Source of the DNA: Nansenia antarctica
Lineage: Eukaryota; Chordata; Actinopteri; Argentiniformes; Microstomatidae
Assembly: GCA_963989245.1 (NCBI GenBank)
Contig: OZ022344.1
Location: 11,255,524 to 11,319,523 of the forward strand
Length of the DNA: 64,000 nt
Direction: 5' to 3'
Notes under the pieces: model-generated
The model's database searches: none
The model's input: only the letters and a program-made list of their open reading frames with translations
Told to the model about the DNA's origin: nothing
Part shown: positions 33,301 to 42,250 of the stretch, in pieces
How the letters are laid out: every line of letters starts with the position of its first letter
Position numbering within the stretch: the stretch's first letter is position 1
Translations under genes and position numbers: made by a program

Positions 33301-36300
33301 ACCTGGTAGCTACAGTTGAAGACCACTCGGTTCTTCCCGTTGTGGTGAACATTGTGGTGCGGGAGGTACCAAGACTCGGCACTCTGGTTCGCCTCGGCTG
33401 GCTCAAGCTTCTTCACCAGACCGGACTCCGTCAGTTTCTTCATCTCCGTTCTGTAAGAAGCAGCAAGGACCTCGTCCTTCCTCATACGCTTCTCAGTGCT
33501 GGTCAGACACTGTAGGACGGTTCGAGGGGATACTCGAAACTCTGGCATGGGTTCTCTTCGGAGTAGTGGTGTGACGTATCTCTTCACGCCCTGGACTTCG
33601 ATACGCACTGTCTTTGCTTTAAGGAGGTCTATGGCGTAGACGTCCTCCTTTGACCGTACGTAGAGCTTCTCATTCTTGTAGGGCGCAACGTCTAGCGTCC
33701 ACAGCTTCTGGACGTTGTCTAGTAGCGCCGCATTCATGGAGTCCACACTGGTGTGAAGGCAGTTGATGGTCTGCACTTCTTCGGTTCGGACATGGAGGGA
33801 TGACGTAGCTCTCCCGTCTCTATCTCTCCACTCGGTAGCGCCTTGGAGGGCCCACCCAAGCGCAGTCTTAACAGCCATCGGGCAGCCTCGTGGTCCTCTC
33901 AGCGGAGGACGGAGCGACACGATCAGTGCAGCGTTGTCCGAGCCGATGAGAAGGGTTGGCTCCGCTCCTTCTATCGGATGTAGGTCTACTCGCCGTAGGT
34001 GGGAATATCTTGCGCGTAATCTCTCCAGGGGGTAGTCGTAGCGGGAGAGCGCTAGCTGGTCTGCGGTGAAGACATTCTGAAGCCGATATCTGTCCGACGG
34101 CCGCCCCGCCGGGGAGATAGAGAAGTTGATTCTCGCCCCGGTGACCTCTTTAAGGTCGCGACGTATCGTGCGCAGAGTCAGCTTCTCCTCAGTCCCTTGG
34201 AGCCCCAACTGGCGCACTGCCTCCTGGAGAAGGATGGTCCGTTCCGACCCGTCGTCTAGAACGGCGTACGTGTCGTACACAGCGTTGTTGTGGTGAAGTC
34301 GGACCTTCACCACCTTCAGTAGGACCTTGGAGCCGCTGCTCTGGGTTGGGTCTAGATAGTAGACAGGTGTTTCCTCTTCCGGTGCGCTACCGGACCTAGG
34401 GCTTCTGGTGCCCTCCGTGGACCTGGCGAGGGAGACCTCGTGTAGGATGTTGAGGTGGACCTCCTCACAGCGGTTGCACTTTCTCCTCAAGGTGCAGTTC
34501 TTAGCCAGATGGTCGCGCCCACAGTTCCAGCACCTCTTGTTCTCCTCGAGCCACCTCTGCTTGGCCTCGGTACTCAGGTTGTTGAAGTCACTGCACTCAT
34601 TGAACCAGTGCTCGCTGGTGCAGTACGGACATGGCGGTGGACCTCTCCGTCCCTTTTGAGGGGGTTGAGAGGAATCCTTTCCCTCAGGTCGGGCTTTCCT
34701 CTCTCTCCGAGGCTCCTCCTCCGTGTGCAGCACTCCTACTGGGCGTCCTCTGTTCGAGCTCGGCCTGTCCCAGCGGTCTCCCTTCTCCCTCTCCTTCTTC
34801 GGCTCAGCGTAACCCATGGCGTCTACGTTGGTGTCATGCACTTCCTCCAGTAGGAACTCCGCGAAGGCAGCCATGCTCAGACCCAACTTCCCGGGGTTAC
34901 GAACGCGCTGCTGTCGCCGGAACCTCTCCTGCCGGAAGCGTGGGATCTTGCGGAGCAGCCGCTCTACGTTGGAGGTGCTGTTGATCTCGCTGGCGCCAGC
35001 TGGGCCCTGCGTCTTCAGCATTCCAACCAAGGTGTGCACGCGGAGCGCGAAGTCATCCAGCGCCCGTTCATCCTTGATGGGGGCCTGCTGTTCGAGGGCT
35101 TGCAGTTCAGCAAGGGCGTGGTTCCAGGGACGACCGTAGCGGGCATCCAAGTCGGCGAGCGCTCTGGTGTAAGGTGTCGGTGCGGAGGCATGGGCCAGAA
35201 CCATGTTGTGGGCTCTGGGGTTCCTCACATGCTGAAGGAGAATCGCATATTTGTAGGACTCTGAGCAGGAGTCGTCCAAGAGCGTGTCTAGGCAGATGCG
35301 TAGTTCCACATACTGGCTCCTGTCCTCGTCCTTGAAGAAGGGGAACTTGGGTCCCTCCACCTGGGGAAACATCCTGTAGTGGATGATCGGGGCTGGAGTG
35401 ACTGTCTGGGTGTCCGGCCTGCATGCCTTTTGGTTCACTGGAGGACCTAGGGGTGTGCTACGCTCTTGGGGAATGGCTCCCCTCCCGGGCAGCGACGCTG
35501 GCTCCCTCTGGGCCGCGTAGCGGTCGGGTCCCTGGTCCTCTTCCTTCAAGGTGGTCAGCTGGGCCTGTAGTTGGACAGTCATGGCGGGGGTCATGGAGCC
35601 ATCGGCGGGGGGTTCAGGAGATGGCACTCGAGAGGGCCGTGCGGATGATGCTCTGGAGCTACGGGCCGACGGAGCTCTGCTGATGCACACGTCGCGCATG
35701 GTCTGCATCACTTCCTCCATCTTCTCCGCGTGCAGTTGCTCTCTCTCCATCTGGAGGCGGTCGCGCTCCATCTGGAGGCGTTCACGTTCTAGCGCCTCCT
35801 GGCGCTGCCTCTCCGCCGCGCGTTCCGCCCCCTCCATCTGGAGGCGCTCGCGCTCGAACTGGATGCGTTCCCTCTCTAACGCCTCCTGGCGCTGTCTCTC
35901 CGCCGCACGTTCCGCTCCTTCCATCTGGAGGCGTTCACGTTCTAGCGCCTCCTGGCGCTGCCTCTCCGCCGCGCGTTCCGCCCCCTCCATCTGGAGGCGC
36001 TCGCGCTCGAACTGGAGGCGTTCCCGCTCTAACGCCATCTCGGCCTGTTGGCGCATACATTCTGACAGCGCGGCACTACTCCCTCTGGAGTGCATGCTAT
36101 CCGCCCCAGAGGCAGAACTGCCCACGGAAACCCTGGACCGGGAGGAAGCCACTGAACGGCAGGAGCTAGGTCTCGAGCGCGCCGTACTGGGAGGCAGATC
36201 GTTAAGGCTGAGGCCCTCCCTCTTCCGCCCGCAGGCGCTGTCAGACCGGGCCTCTCCTTCCTGCTCTTCCGTTTCTACGGCAAAACCCTGCTGTTCTGCC

Positions 36301-36569
36301 ATCTCATCCTCAGGCTGGTGCTCTTTGATGGCTGTCTCGGTGCTAGCCACCCGCGCGCCGGCGGACACCTCGGCCTCTCCGACCACTGTATCCCGTGGAG
36401 TGCGCTCCTCACTACCACTCAGTGAGCTTTCGAGCTCAAGCTCATACTCTTGTAACCTCTGAGGCAACCGCGGGACTCTCTGTGGTCGTGGCTCTGGCTC
36501 AGGGGGCGGAGAAGGGGGGGTAACTGTCTTGTCTGGTTGGCTGCGCTCAGCCATGCTATCACTACACAA
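30366..36569 (-). CDS. BEL/Pao gag-pol polyprotein, copy B, intact (2067 codons)
   Basis: ATG at 36569 lies 5 bp inside the primer-binding site, and the frame is open to TAG-side codon 30366. Gag has a Ser/Arg-rich start, a repeated coiled-coil block (about residues 180-300), a DUF1759-like capsid region and zinc knuckles (CPYCTSEHWFNEC, CWNCGRDHLAKNC, CNRCEEVHLNILH). Then come an aspartic protease (AVLDDGSERTIL), RT with SFYVDNCLHSS in place of the YxDD box, as in other fish BEL elements, and RNase H (HVFCDASEMAYGS). The integrase has HHDDKVQHAGG, CSDCQRW, GVDCFGP, SDRGTNF and GGAWEREIRS, so HHCC and DDE are complete. Such elements replicate in cytoplasmic particles and have no envelope here. 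The copy may be capable of activity. Confidence 0.95.
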   Translation of the reverse strand: MCSDSMAERSQPDKTVTPPSPPPEPEPRPQRVPRLPQRLQEYELELESSLSGSEERTPRDTVVGEAEVSAGARVASTETAIKEHQPEDEMAEQQGFAVETEEQEGEARSDSACGRKREGLSLNDLPPSTARSRPSSCRSVASSRSRVSVGSSASGADSMHSRGSSAALSECMRQQAEMALERERLQFERERLQMEGAERAAERQRQEALERERLQMEGAERAAERQRQEALERERIQFERERLQMEGAERAAERQRQEALERERLQMERDRLQMEREQLHAEKMEEVMQTMRDVCISRAPSARSSRASSARPSRVPSPEPPADGSMTPAMTVQLQAQLTTLKEEDQGPDRYAAQREPASLPGRGAIPQERSTPLGPPVNQKACRPDTQTVTPAPIIHYRMFPQVEGPKFPFFKDEDRSQYVELRICLDTLLDDSCSESYKYAILLQHVRNPRAHNMVLAHASAPTPYTRALADLDARYGRPWNHALAELQALEQQAPIKDERALDDFALRVHTLVGMLKTQGPAGASEINSTSNVERLLRKIPRFRQERFRRQQRVRNPGKLGLSMAAFAEFLLEEVHDTNVDAMGYAEPKKEREKGDRWDRPSSNRGRPVGVLHTEEEPRRERKARPEGKDSSQPPQKGRRGPPPCPYCTSEHWFNECSDFNNLSTEAKQRWLEENKRCWNCGRDHLAKNCTLRRKCNRCEEVHLNILHEVSLARSTEGTRSPRSGSAPEEETPVYYLDPTQSSGSKVLLKVVKVRLHHNNAVYDTYAVLDDGSERTILLQEAVRQLGLQGTEEKLTLRTIRRDLKEVTGARINFSISPAGRPSDRYRLQNVFTADQLALSRYDYPLERLRARYSHLRRVDLHPIEGAEPTLLIGSDNAALIVSLRPPLRGPRGCPMAVKTALGWALQGATEWRDRDGRATSSLHVRTEEVQTINCLHTSVDSMNAALLDNVQKLWTLDVAPYKNEKLYVRSKEDVYAIDLLKAKTVRIEVQGVKRYVTPLLRREPMPEFRVSPRTVLQCLTSTEKRMRKDEVLAASYRTEMKKLTESGLVKKLEPAEANQSAESWYLPHHNVHHNGKNRVVFNCSYQVGKLNLNHYLLPGPTLTPALLGVLVRFRQQPIAVSGDIKRMFHQVRMLEEDKPLMRFLWREDPSDPDPSIYQWEVLPFGTTCSPCCATYALQTHAAQETAPPGVFDAVHKSFYVDNCLHSSKTATEARQLVQDLRAHLQEGGFEICQWASNDPQVIRDLPEEATSTSSEAWVSHSPDDAQEMTLGLIWQFQTDTLRYRNKPAKPQRVTMRTIYSTLASQYDPLGYIAPFTTMAKVLVRELWAQERGWDDPLPRHLEEKWKAWEQELPTLQHIKLQRSYFPPSTDLERSVITLHVFCDASEMAYGSVAYVRAAELGGEVHVSFVLARSRVAPKKQQSIPRLELCAALNGAQLGRFLLDELQLPLMSVTMWSDSTTVLQWLKSSSCRYKVFVGTRVAEILELTEVNCWRYVDTKRNPADVITRGATLQDLAEPHLYHTGPDFLQERESEWPATPALAEDREDKELRKTLFCGATQVVDPETTPGEECETLEELQKRMFCSKAGLPLDTTLSAEDYTAAELLVLQSAQQDAFSRELECLEKGKPIPSDSRLRGLAPELDGVLIRVGGRLRRAQDLDLDTKHPIVLPTKHQVTRLVIKHHDDKVQHAGGERVFAEVRRRFWILHGREAVRRYQRSCSDCQRWRATPPQPMMSDLPEDRLRLRQAPFHSTGVDCFGPLLVRNRRASEKRWGIIYTCLTTRAMHLEVLHQLTSDSFLMSFKRFTSRRGTPKTLRSDRGTNFVGGEAELRASYAAMTEEARDRLASQQVKFEFNPPNAPHFGGAWEREIRSVKNVLRTILGQKVPTDEVLETVLAEIEGILNSRPLGYTSSDVADLDPITPNFLLMGRRDSALPQVVYDPAELTGRRWWRHSQVLADQFWRQFILHYLPTLQVRQKWTRERDNLSEGAVVLVIDQSLPRAAWQTGRVTKVLPGPDGRVRTAIVDVGGRTYTRPVARLIELPQITKDTITSYLTLLEQPSQCAFHS

Positions 36570-36573
36570 CCTA

Positions 36574-36590
36574 TCCGGCTCGAAGGACCA
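36574..36590 (+). promoter_or_regulatory. BEL primer-binding site, copy B (tRNA-Tyr)
   Basis: The same 17-nt match to the tRNA-Tyr 3' end (TCCGGCTCGAAGGACCA) as in copy A, 2 nt from the LTR at 36593. Confidence 0.85.
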
Positions 36591-36592
36591 AT

Positions 36593-37721
36593 TGTAACCA
36601 GGGAGTAGCTAAAGGACTGTAGAATTTTAGGAAGGGCTGGTTATCTAACTAACTCTGAGCTAAATCGGCAGTGTAGGAGGATAGAGGCAGGGGGCGCCAG
36701 CAACCCGTTAGACTAGCATATCACAGTTATATATATATAATATATTATAATACAAGCTATAACTCAGTTAATCACACGATAAGACAATACTTAAACCCAA
36801 TACTAGATTTGCTGTTAAACTAAACAATACAGACAACTAAACACACAGCAATGTATCAAATATAAACAAACACATTTATTTATACAACTTATATATACAT
36901 CCCAATATACTCCCTCCCCGCCGGCCACACACACACTCACTCACTCACTCACACACAGTACCTGGCCTGAAAAGGCTTAGAGTCCCGGACTGAAAATGAG
37001 CGCGTTGAGGCCTGGTCGGAGCCCGCATGCGACTCGAGGAAGGCAGCAGACAAGGGGGGGGAGTGACGTTGCAATTCGAAGGGAAAGGGGCTTCTTCGTA
37101 GCAAACGACGAGGTGTGAATGGTTCAGGTCCGGTGGTCCACGGTCAGCTCCGGTGGTGTTAGCGGTCGGTCGCAATCCACCTCGGAGGCGACGGCTTTGT
37201 TTGGCTTTGGTCTCGCTATGCGCCAACGTTAGCAGCCGGCGGCTAGCAAGGCTGGCTAACGGTGACACAGCTAAACTGGGCTAGCGCTGTTAACTCACTA
37301 AAACTCCGAACTCTTCTTCACGTCGTCTGTCAGCTTGAAGGCCTCGAAGATCCTCTTGAAGAAGATGAAGTTGGGGTCGAAGATCTCTGGTTCCTCTGTG
37401 ATGTACTCTATCTCCACCTCGGGCTCCTTCTCCTTCTCCCTCTCACTCTCGTCCCTCTAACGCACAGACCACTTCCGTCGCTATAGACACCAACCGGACA
37501 TACATCAAGTCACGTACGCCAATCAAAACCACGCCCACTAATCTGGCGCTTGCACAATACTGAACAAATCTAAGACAGAACTTATACAATTACAATAACA
37601 ATACATACACCTTCATGAAAACGTACATGAATAGTATGGAAAATAATTAAGGAAATAACAGGGGCAAAATAGGGCTGATTTGGGGAAACTAACTGGCTCT
37701 AAATTGTGGGCCTTCATAACA
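36593..37721 (-). repeat. BEL LTR, outer right (5' LTR of the array)
   Basis: It is 1129 bp, the same length as the outer left LTR and matching it in every stretch I compared. Transcription of the array would start here and run leftward, antisense to the zinc-finger gene. Confidence 0.92.
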
Positions 37722-37860
37722 ATGTGTGTCACCATTACTTTCCATATTTGTCTTGGTGTTTGCTGTCCACTAAAGTGATTGAATTATGCCACATAAGATA
37801 TTATTTACCAATCATTTGTTGAACCAGTTAACATGGCTAGCTTGTATCCATGCATTTCAG

Positions 37861-37971
37861 AGTCAGATGTAAAAGTCCATCATGGAATAGATTTGCTCGA
37901 CCACAAGCCGCTGCAGATGATCATCAAGCAAGAGAAGCAGGAGGAGGACCATGGTGATTTCATTGATGGAG
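37861..37971 (+). CDS. C2H2 zinc-finger gene, coding exon 2, copy A
   Basis: The acceptor is GCATTTCAG and the donor GTAAGAG. The 111-nt exon encodes SDVKVHHGIDLLDHKPLQ and then MIIKQEKQEEDHGD, with the SUMO-consensus IKQE. It enters and leaves in phase 1, so it can be skipped, used alone, or used together with copy B without changing frame. Confidence 0.65.
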
Positions 37972-38058
37972 GTAAGAGGGTGGGGCCATGTGATGGTTCC
38001 TGTTGTGTGTGATATGATACAGAAGGGACGATGAAAGGCTAATTCAGATAAACATTCC

Positions 38059-39660
38059 ATGGAAATGTCTGGTCTTTGCTACCGGTACTTTAATCCGATA
38101 AAATAAGAAAACCGTAGTGCTTTTTAGATATTAGGAGCCCAAATCCGATGGTCAGTTAGGCAAACTATTATATAGTGTCGTTGCCGATCAATGATCGACG
38201 TCGTTATATAGAGAAAGTGTATGAAATAGGGGTTGATTCATCAGAGCAGTCATACGTCATCTCCCTGTCATCAGGGATGTGTAGTTCTTCATTTGATTTG
38301 CCGTGTAAATCCCCAGATGAGAGTTACATTCGTTTTCTTAAGATAGGATAATGAATAAATCTGTTCAATGGGCATTTGCCAAAGTAGCCTACTGTTAATC
38401 AGTATTTAGCCTGTATGGTGTATATGAAGATGTTATAGCTAGCTAGCTACGATTTATCATGAAAATAATGAACAGCAAGCTAGATCCAAAACTAGGGCCG
38501 GTGGATGAGGGCAAGTGTCACATTGAACAGACTACCAAAACAGAAAAATAAAGTATCTTAACGATGTCAGAAATACATTACCTGGAGATTCAATAAGGTA
38601 CTTTTATATGACAGGATATGGGTTAGGGTTATATGACACCTGTAGCTAGATAGATAGAGCCAAAAGTAAAAAGTCGCTGAGAGACGTAAGCAGGGTCTGG
38701 GCTGGTAATTGTATGATGCGCCAAACAATCCGCTGAGATGAAAAATACATTTTAGAGCATTTATTGAATAGAACAATCAAACTTGGCGACGTACAAAAAT
38801 AATCCATAAGCGATCAAAACCAGAAAAATAACAAACAATGCGTATAATGCGGTCAACAAAAATACATCGCTCCCCTCTCTCTCCACTACCGCCATGCAAG
38901 ATGCGCAGGTGCTTAAATTACCTTGCAATATCACCCCCCATAACCATATGACTTCTCAATACGGTGATCAAGGCAATAAACAAACAATCAAAGTAAACTC
39001 ACAATAAACCCATTAGCCTGTTATACGAAATACCCCCCTACAACACCTCAGGCCTTTGGGTCGGGTCTCGGGTGGTTAATCCACATGGATGGAGGCAGAC
39101 TGAAAGGACACACATTCATTGCCTATTTCATAAATGTTCTCCATATAACGACGTCGATCATTGATCGGCAACGACACTGTATAATTGTTTGCCTGACTGG
39201 CCATCGGATTTGAGATCCTAATATCTAAAAGGCGATACAGTTTTCTTATTTTATCGGATTAAAGTAGCAAAGACCACATATTTCCATTGACTGCCAGTCA
39301 AACTTCTACACTTCTAGCACCCAACAGGGGACGTGATCGTTCTGATGACAGGGAGATGACGTGTAACTGCTCTGGAGACAGACTGAAAGGACACACTGCC
39401 TATTTCATTACTTTCCTCCATATAACGACGTCGATCATTGATCGGAAACCACACTATGTAATAGTTTGCCTAACTGGCCATCGGATTTGGGCATCTAATA
39501 TCTAAAAAGCAATACTGTTTTCTTATTTTATCGGATTAAAGTAGCAAAGACCAGAAATTCCCATTGACCGCCAGTCAATCTACACTTCTATCACCCAAAA
39601 AGGGGTGTGATCATTCTGATGACAGGGAGCTGACGCGCAATTGCTCTTAAAATCGGTGCT
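38059..39660. mobile_element. Long-TIR DNA element with a duplicated right end
   Basis: About 150 bp at 38059-38215 (GGTCTTTGCTACCGGTACTT onward) recur inverted at 39137-39286 and again at 39419-39566. The two right ends belong to a tandem unit of about 280 bp (39096-39379 and 39380-39660, each starting near AGACTGAAAGGACACAC). The interior (38400-39050) has no recognised transposase. The left border is set by comparison with 40525, where the duplicated host flank lacks the insertion. The family is unknown. Confidence 0.7.
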
Positions 39661-39691
39661 CTATTATTCTACCTAGCCCAGAGTCCCCGGA

Positions 39692-39937
39692 TGAGTGCCT
39701 CTAAAACTGAATTGTATTTTGAGAAAAACTGAATTGTATTTTGAGAACTGAATTGTATTTTGAGAAACACCGAATTGTAGTTAGAGAAACTGAATTCGAA
39801 AACGGAATTAAAATAATGAAAACTGAATTGAATACAATTCAATCTGTCAAATACAATTCCGTTTTTGCTCAGATTCAATTCAATCTGTCAAATACAATTC
39901 AGATCTGTCAAATACAATTCAATTTCTGCTGGCACTA
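39692..39937. mobile_element. AT-rich MITE with internal tandem repeats
   Basis: Ends GAGTGCCTC-TAAAACTGAATTG and CAATTCAATTTCTGCTGGCAC are imperfect inverted repeats. The left half repeats CTGAATTGTATTTTGAGAA and the right half repeats CTGTCAAATACAATTC in the opposite sense. Confidence 0.6.
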
Positions 39938-39952
39938 AAATAGCTCCATAAC

Positions 39953-40525
39953 TGTGACACGCTGCTCAAAATCGGGACTGTCCCATGATAACATTAAATG
40001 TGCTGAAATAACTGGTGCGATGCAGAGGTTGGATAAGGAAGGTACATTTCACTGTGTGTTTTTACTTGCTCCAAAGTATAATCAGAATGGACAGAGAGAC
40101 CCATAATATCAGCCTTTTACACAAATATCTGTGTTGGCTCACATTCCTCTGGTAATACACAGATCACCAAAGATGTGTGCCAGCTTTACGTTCCATATAT
40201 ATTGTCTATTGGTGTTTGCTGTCCACTGAAGTGATTGAATTATGCCACATAAGATTATTTATTATTATTTACCAATCATTTATTCAACCAGTTAACATGG
40301 CTAGCTTGTATCCATGCATTTCAGAGTCAGATGTAAAAGTCCATCATGGAATAGATATGCTCGACCACAAGCCACTGCAGATGATCATCAAGCAAGAGAA
40401 GCAGGAGGAGGACCATGGTGATTTCATTGATGGAGGTAAGAGGGTGGGGCCATGTGATGATTCCTGTTGTGTGTGATATGATACAGAAGGGACGATGAAA
40501 GGCTAATTTAGATAAACATTCCACA
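39953..40525 (+). repeat. Partial segmental duplication of the zinc-finger gene's intron 1 and exon 2
   Basis: Blocks 39953-40030 and 40036-40525 match 19864-19940 and 20655-20802 plus 37727-38058, that is the 5' flank, the start of intron 1 and exon 2A. The exon 1 segment (about 19945-20650) is absent from the second copy. The copies differ by scattered substitutions and small indels, so the event is older than the BEL insertion, which is only in copy A. Confidence 0.85.
40325..40435 (+). CDS. C2H2 zinc-finger gene, coding exon 2, copy B
   Basis: Same length (111 nt), splice signals and phase as copy A. It encodes SDVKVHHGIDMLDHKPLQ onward, differing from copy A by Met for Leu plus a silent G-to-A change. 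As the copy nearer to exon 3 and free of the intervening retrotransposons it is probably the one mainly used. Confidence 0.7.
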
Positions 40526-41127
40526 AAGGTCATTTTCGTTCTACAGTATTGATCACATCCTACTGGACACTGTACTACATACAGATAGCAGCTAGTATAT
40601 GTTAATACAGGAGGATATATTCAGTGGTGATTTACTGTGTGTCTGAGGAAACGAAACCAGCACTGGACCAGAACACCTGGCTAAGGGTTAGGTTGGAGTC
40701 ACAACCTACATGCAAGCACACCTTTGTATGATGTATGTTGCAATTTCACAATATTCTGATTCATCAGTGGTCATCTCTAACACAGCTCAACTTTTGATAG
40801 AAGCATGCACTAATATTTGTTGAAAGCATTTTATCTGCACCAATATGTGGGTCAATTGGCCACAGTCCAGAACGACTACCTTCAAAAATAAAGGTGTTAT
40901 GAGACATTATGAATTCCTCAGGCAAATGTGTCTCGAAATGAACTCATAGATGATTTCTCTTGACCACCAGAGGGGTGTGATTTTGAGGCAAAGGGTGTGA
41001 TATGTGATTTGTCAAGTGCGTAGGCATCTGAGGTTCTCACCATATTTCTATGTGATGTTGTCTTAGCGATTGGTTAGGTCAATTAGTTGAATAATATGTT
41101 TAATTAAATATATTCTGTTTCTTGCAG

Positions 41128-42224
41128 GAGAGAGTCCACACTCGTGCTGCTCTGACAGTGGGAACAGTCCTTCTGAGTCAGGGGGACCAGACCTGCAGAC
41201 GCCCAAGGCAAAGAGACTGTTTAACTGCCTTCTGTGTGGACACGGATTTATCACAGCACAACATCTGAAAGTCCATCATAGAATCCATACAGGAGAAAAG
41301 CCTTTCAACTGTTCTGAATGTGGGAAATGTTTCAGTAGTTCTAGCAATCTATGTGTACATATGCGGATGCACACTGGAGAGAAACTCCACCTGTGCTTAG
41401 AATGTGGTAAAAGTTTTTCCCAATCTCAAAATCTCAAAATCCATCAGAGAATTCATACAGGAGAAAAGCCTTACAACTGCTCTGAATGTGGGAAAGGTTT
41501 TGCAAGGATCAACGATGTAACTGTCCACCAGCGGACACACAGGTCAGACAAGCCTTACTGCTGTGTTGACTGTGGTAAAAGCTTTGTTTCATCCGGACAA
41601 TTAACAAGTCATCTGAGAATTCACACTGGAGAGAAACCGTTTAACTGTTCTGAATGTGGAAAATGTTTCAGTACTTCTAGCAATCTATGTGTACATATGC
41701 GGGTGCACACTGGAGAGAAACCCCACCTGTGCTTAGAATGTGGTAAAAGTTTTTCCCAATCTCCAAGTCTCAAAACCCATCAGAGAATTCATACAGGAGA
41801 AAAGCCTTACAACTGCTCTGAATGTGGGAAAGGTTTTGCAAGGATCAACGATTTAACTGTCCACCAGTGGAGACACAGGTCAGACAAGCCTTACTGCTGT
41901 GTTGACTGTGGTAAAAGCTTTGTTTCATCCGGACTATTAACAAGTCATCTGAGAATTCACACTGGAGAGAAACCGTTTAACTGTTCTGAATGTGGAAAAT
42001 GTTTCAGTACTTCTAGCAGTCTATGTCGACATATGAGGTTTCACACTGAAGAGAAACCCCACCTGTGCTTAGAATGTGGGAAGAGTTTTTCCCTCTCTCA
42101 AAATCTCAAAACCCATCAGAGAATCCATACAGGAGAAAAGCCTTACAACTGCTCTGACTGTGATGAAAGCTTCAGAACGTCGTCTGCTCTAAGAACACAC
42201 CAGAGAAAACACCATGGTGTATAA
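41128..42224 (+). CDS. C2H2 zinc-finger gene, last coding exon, 12 zinc fingers
   Basis: The acceptor TTGCAG precedes 41128; two bases complete the Gly codon begun in exon 2, followed by ESPHSCCSDSGNSPSESGG and then the finger array from 41217 to the stop at 42222-42224. Twelve C2H2 fingers are joined mostly by TGEKP linkers, with RSDKP after fingers 4 and 8 and TEEKP after finger 10. Fingers 3-6 and 7-10 are a tandem four-finger block with a 336-bp period, partly repeated again in fingers 11-12. The product should be a nuclear DNA-binding protein. No KRAB, SCAN or BTB domain is visible, so its regulatory effect and target are unknown. Confidence 0.92.
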
Positions 42225-42250
42225 ACATGACCCCTGTGCTGCTTCCAACA

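Larger units (their letters stand above)
20803..37721 (-). mobile_element. Tandem BEL/Pao retrotransposon array: three LTRs, two internal regions
   Basis: LTRs at 20803-21931, 29208-30338 and 36593-37721 separate two nearly identical minus-strand internal regions. The whole unit is flanked by one 5-bp duplication, ATGTG (20798-20802 and 37722-37726), and no duplication borders the middle LTR. This is the structure expected when two copies of one insertion recombine unequally through their LTRs. It is inserted antisense in intron 1 of the zinc-finger gene, 139 bp before the acceptor of exon 2A. Confidence 0.93.

Noticed and set aside
35551..36462. 303-codon plus-strand frame antisense to BEL gag
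   Set aside because: It is the complement of the gag coiled-coil repeats (RRSRSNWRRS type) and exists because the repeat has no stops in several frames.
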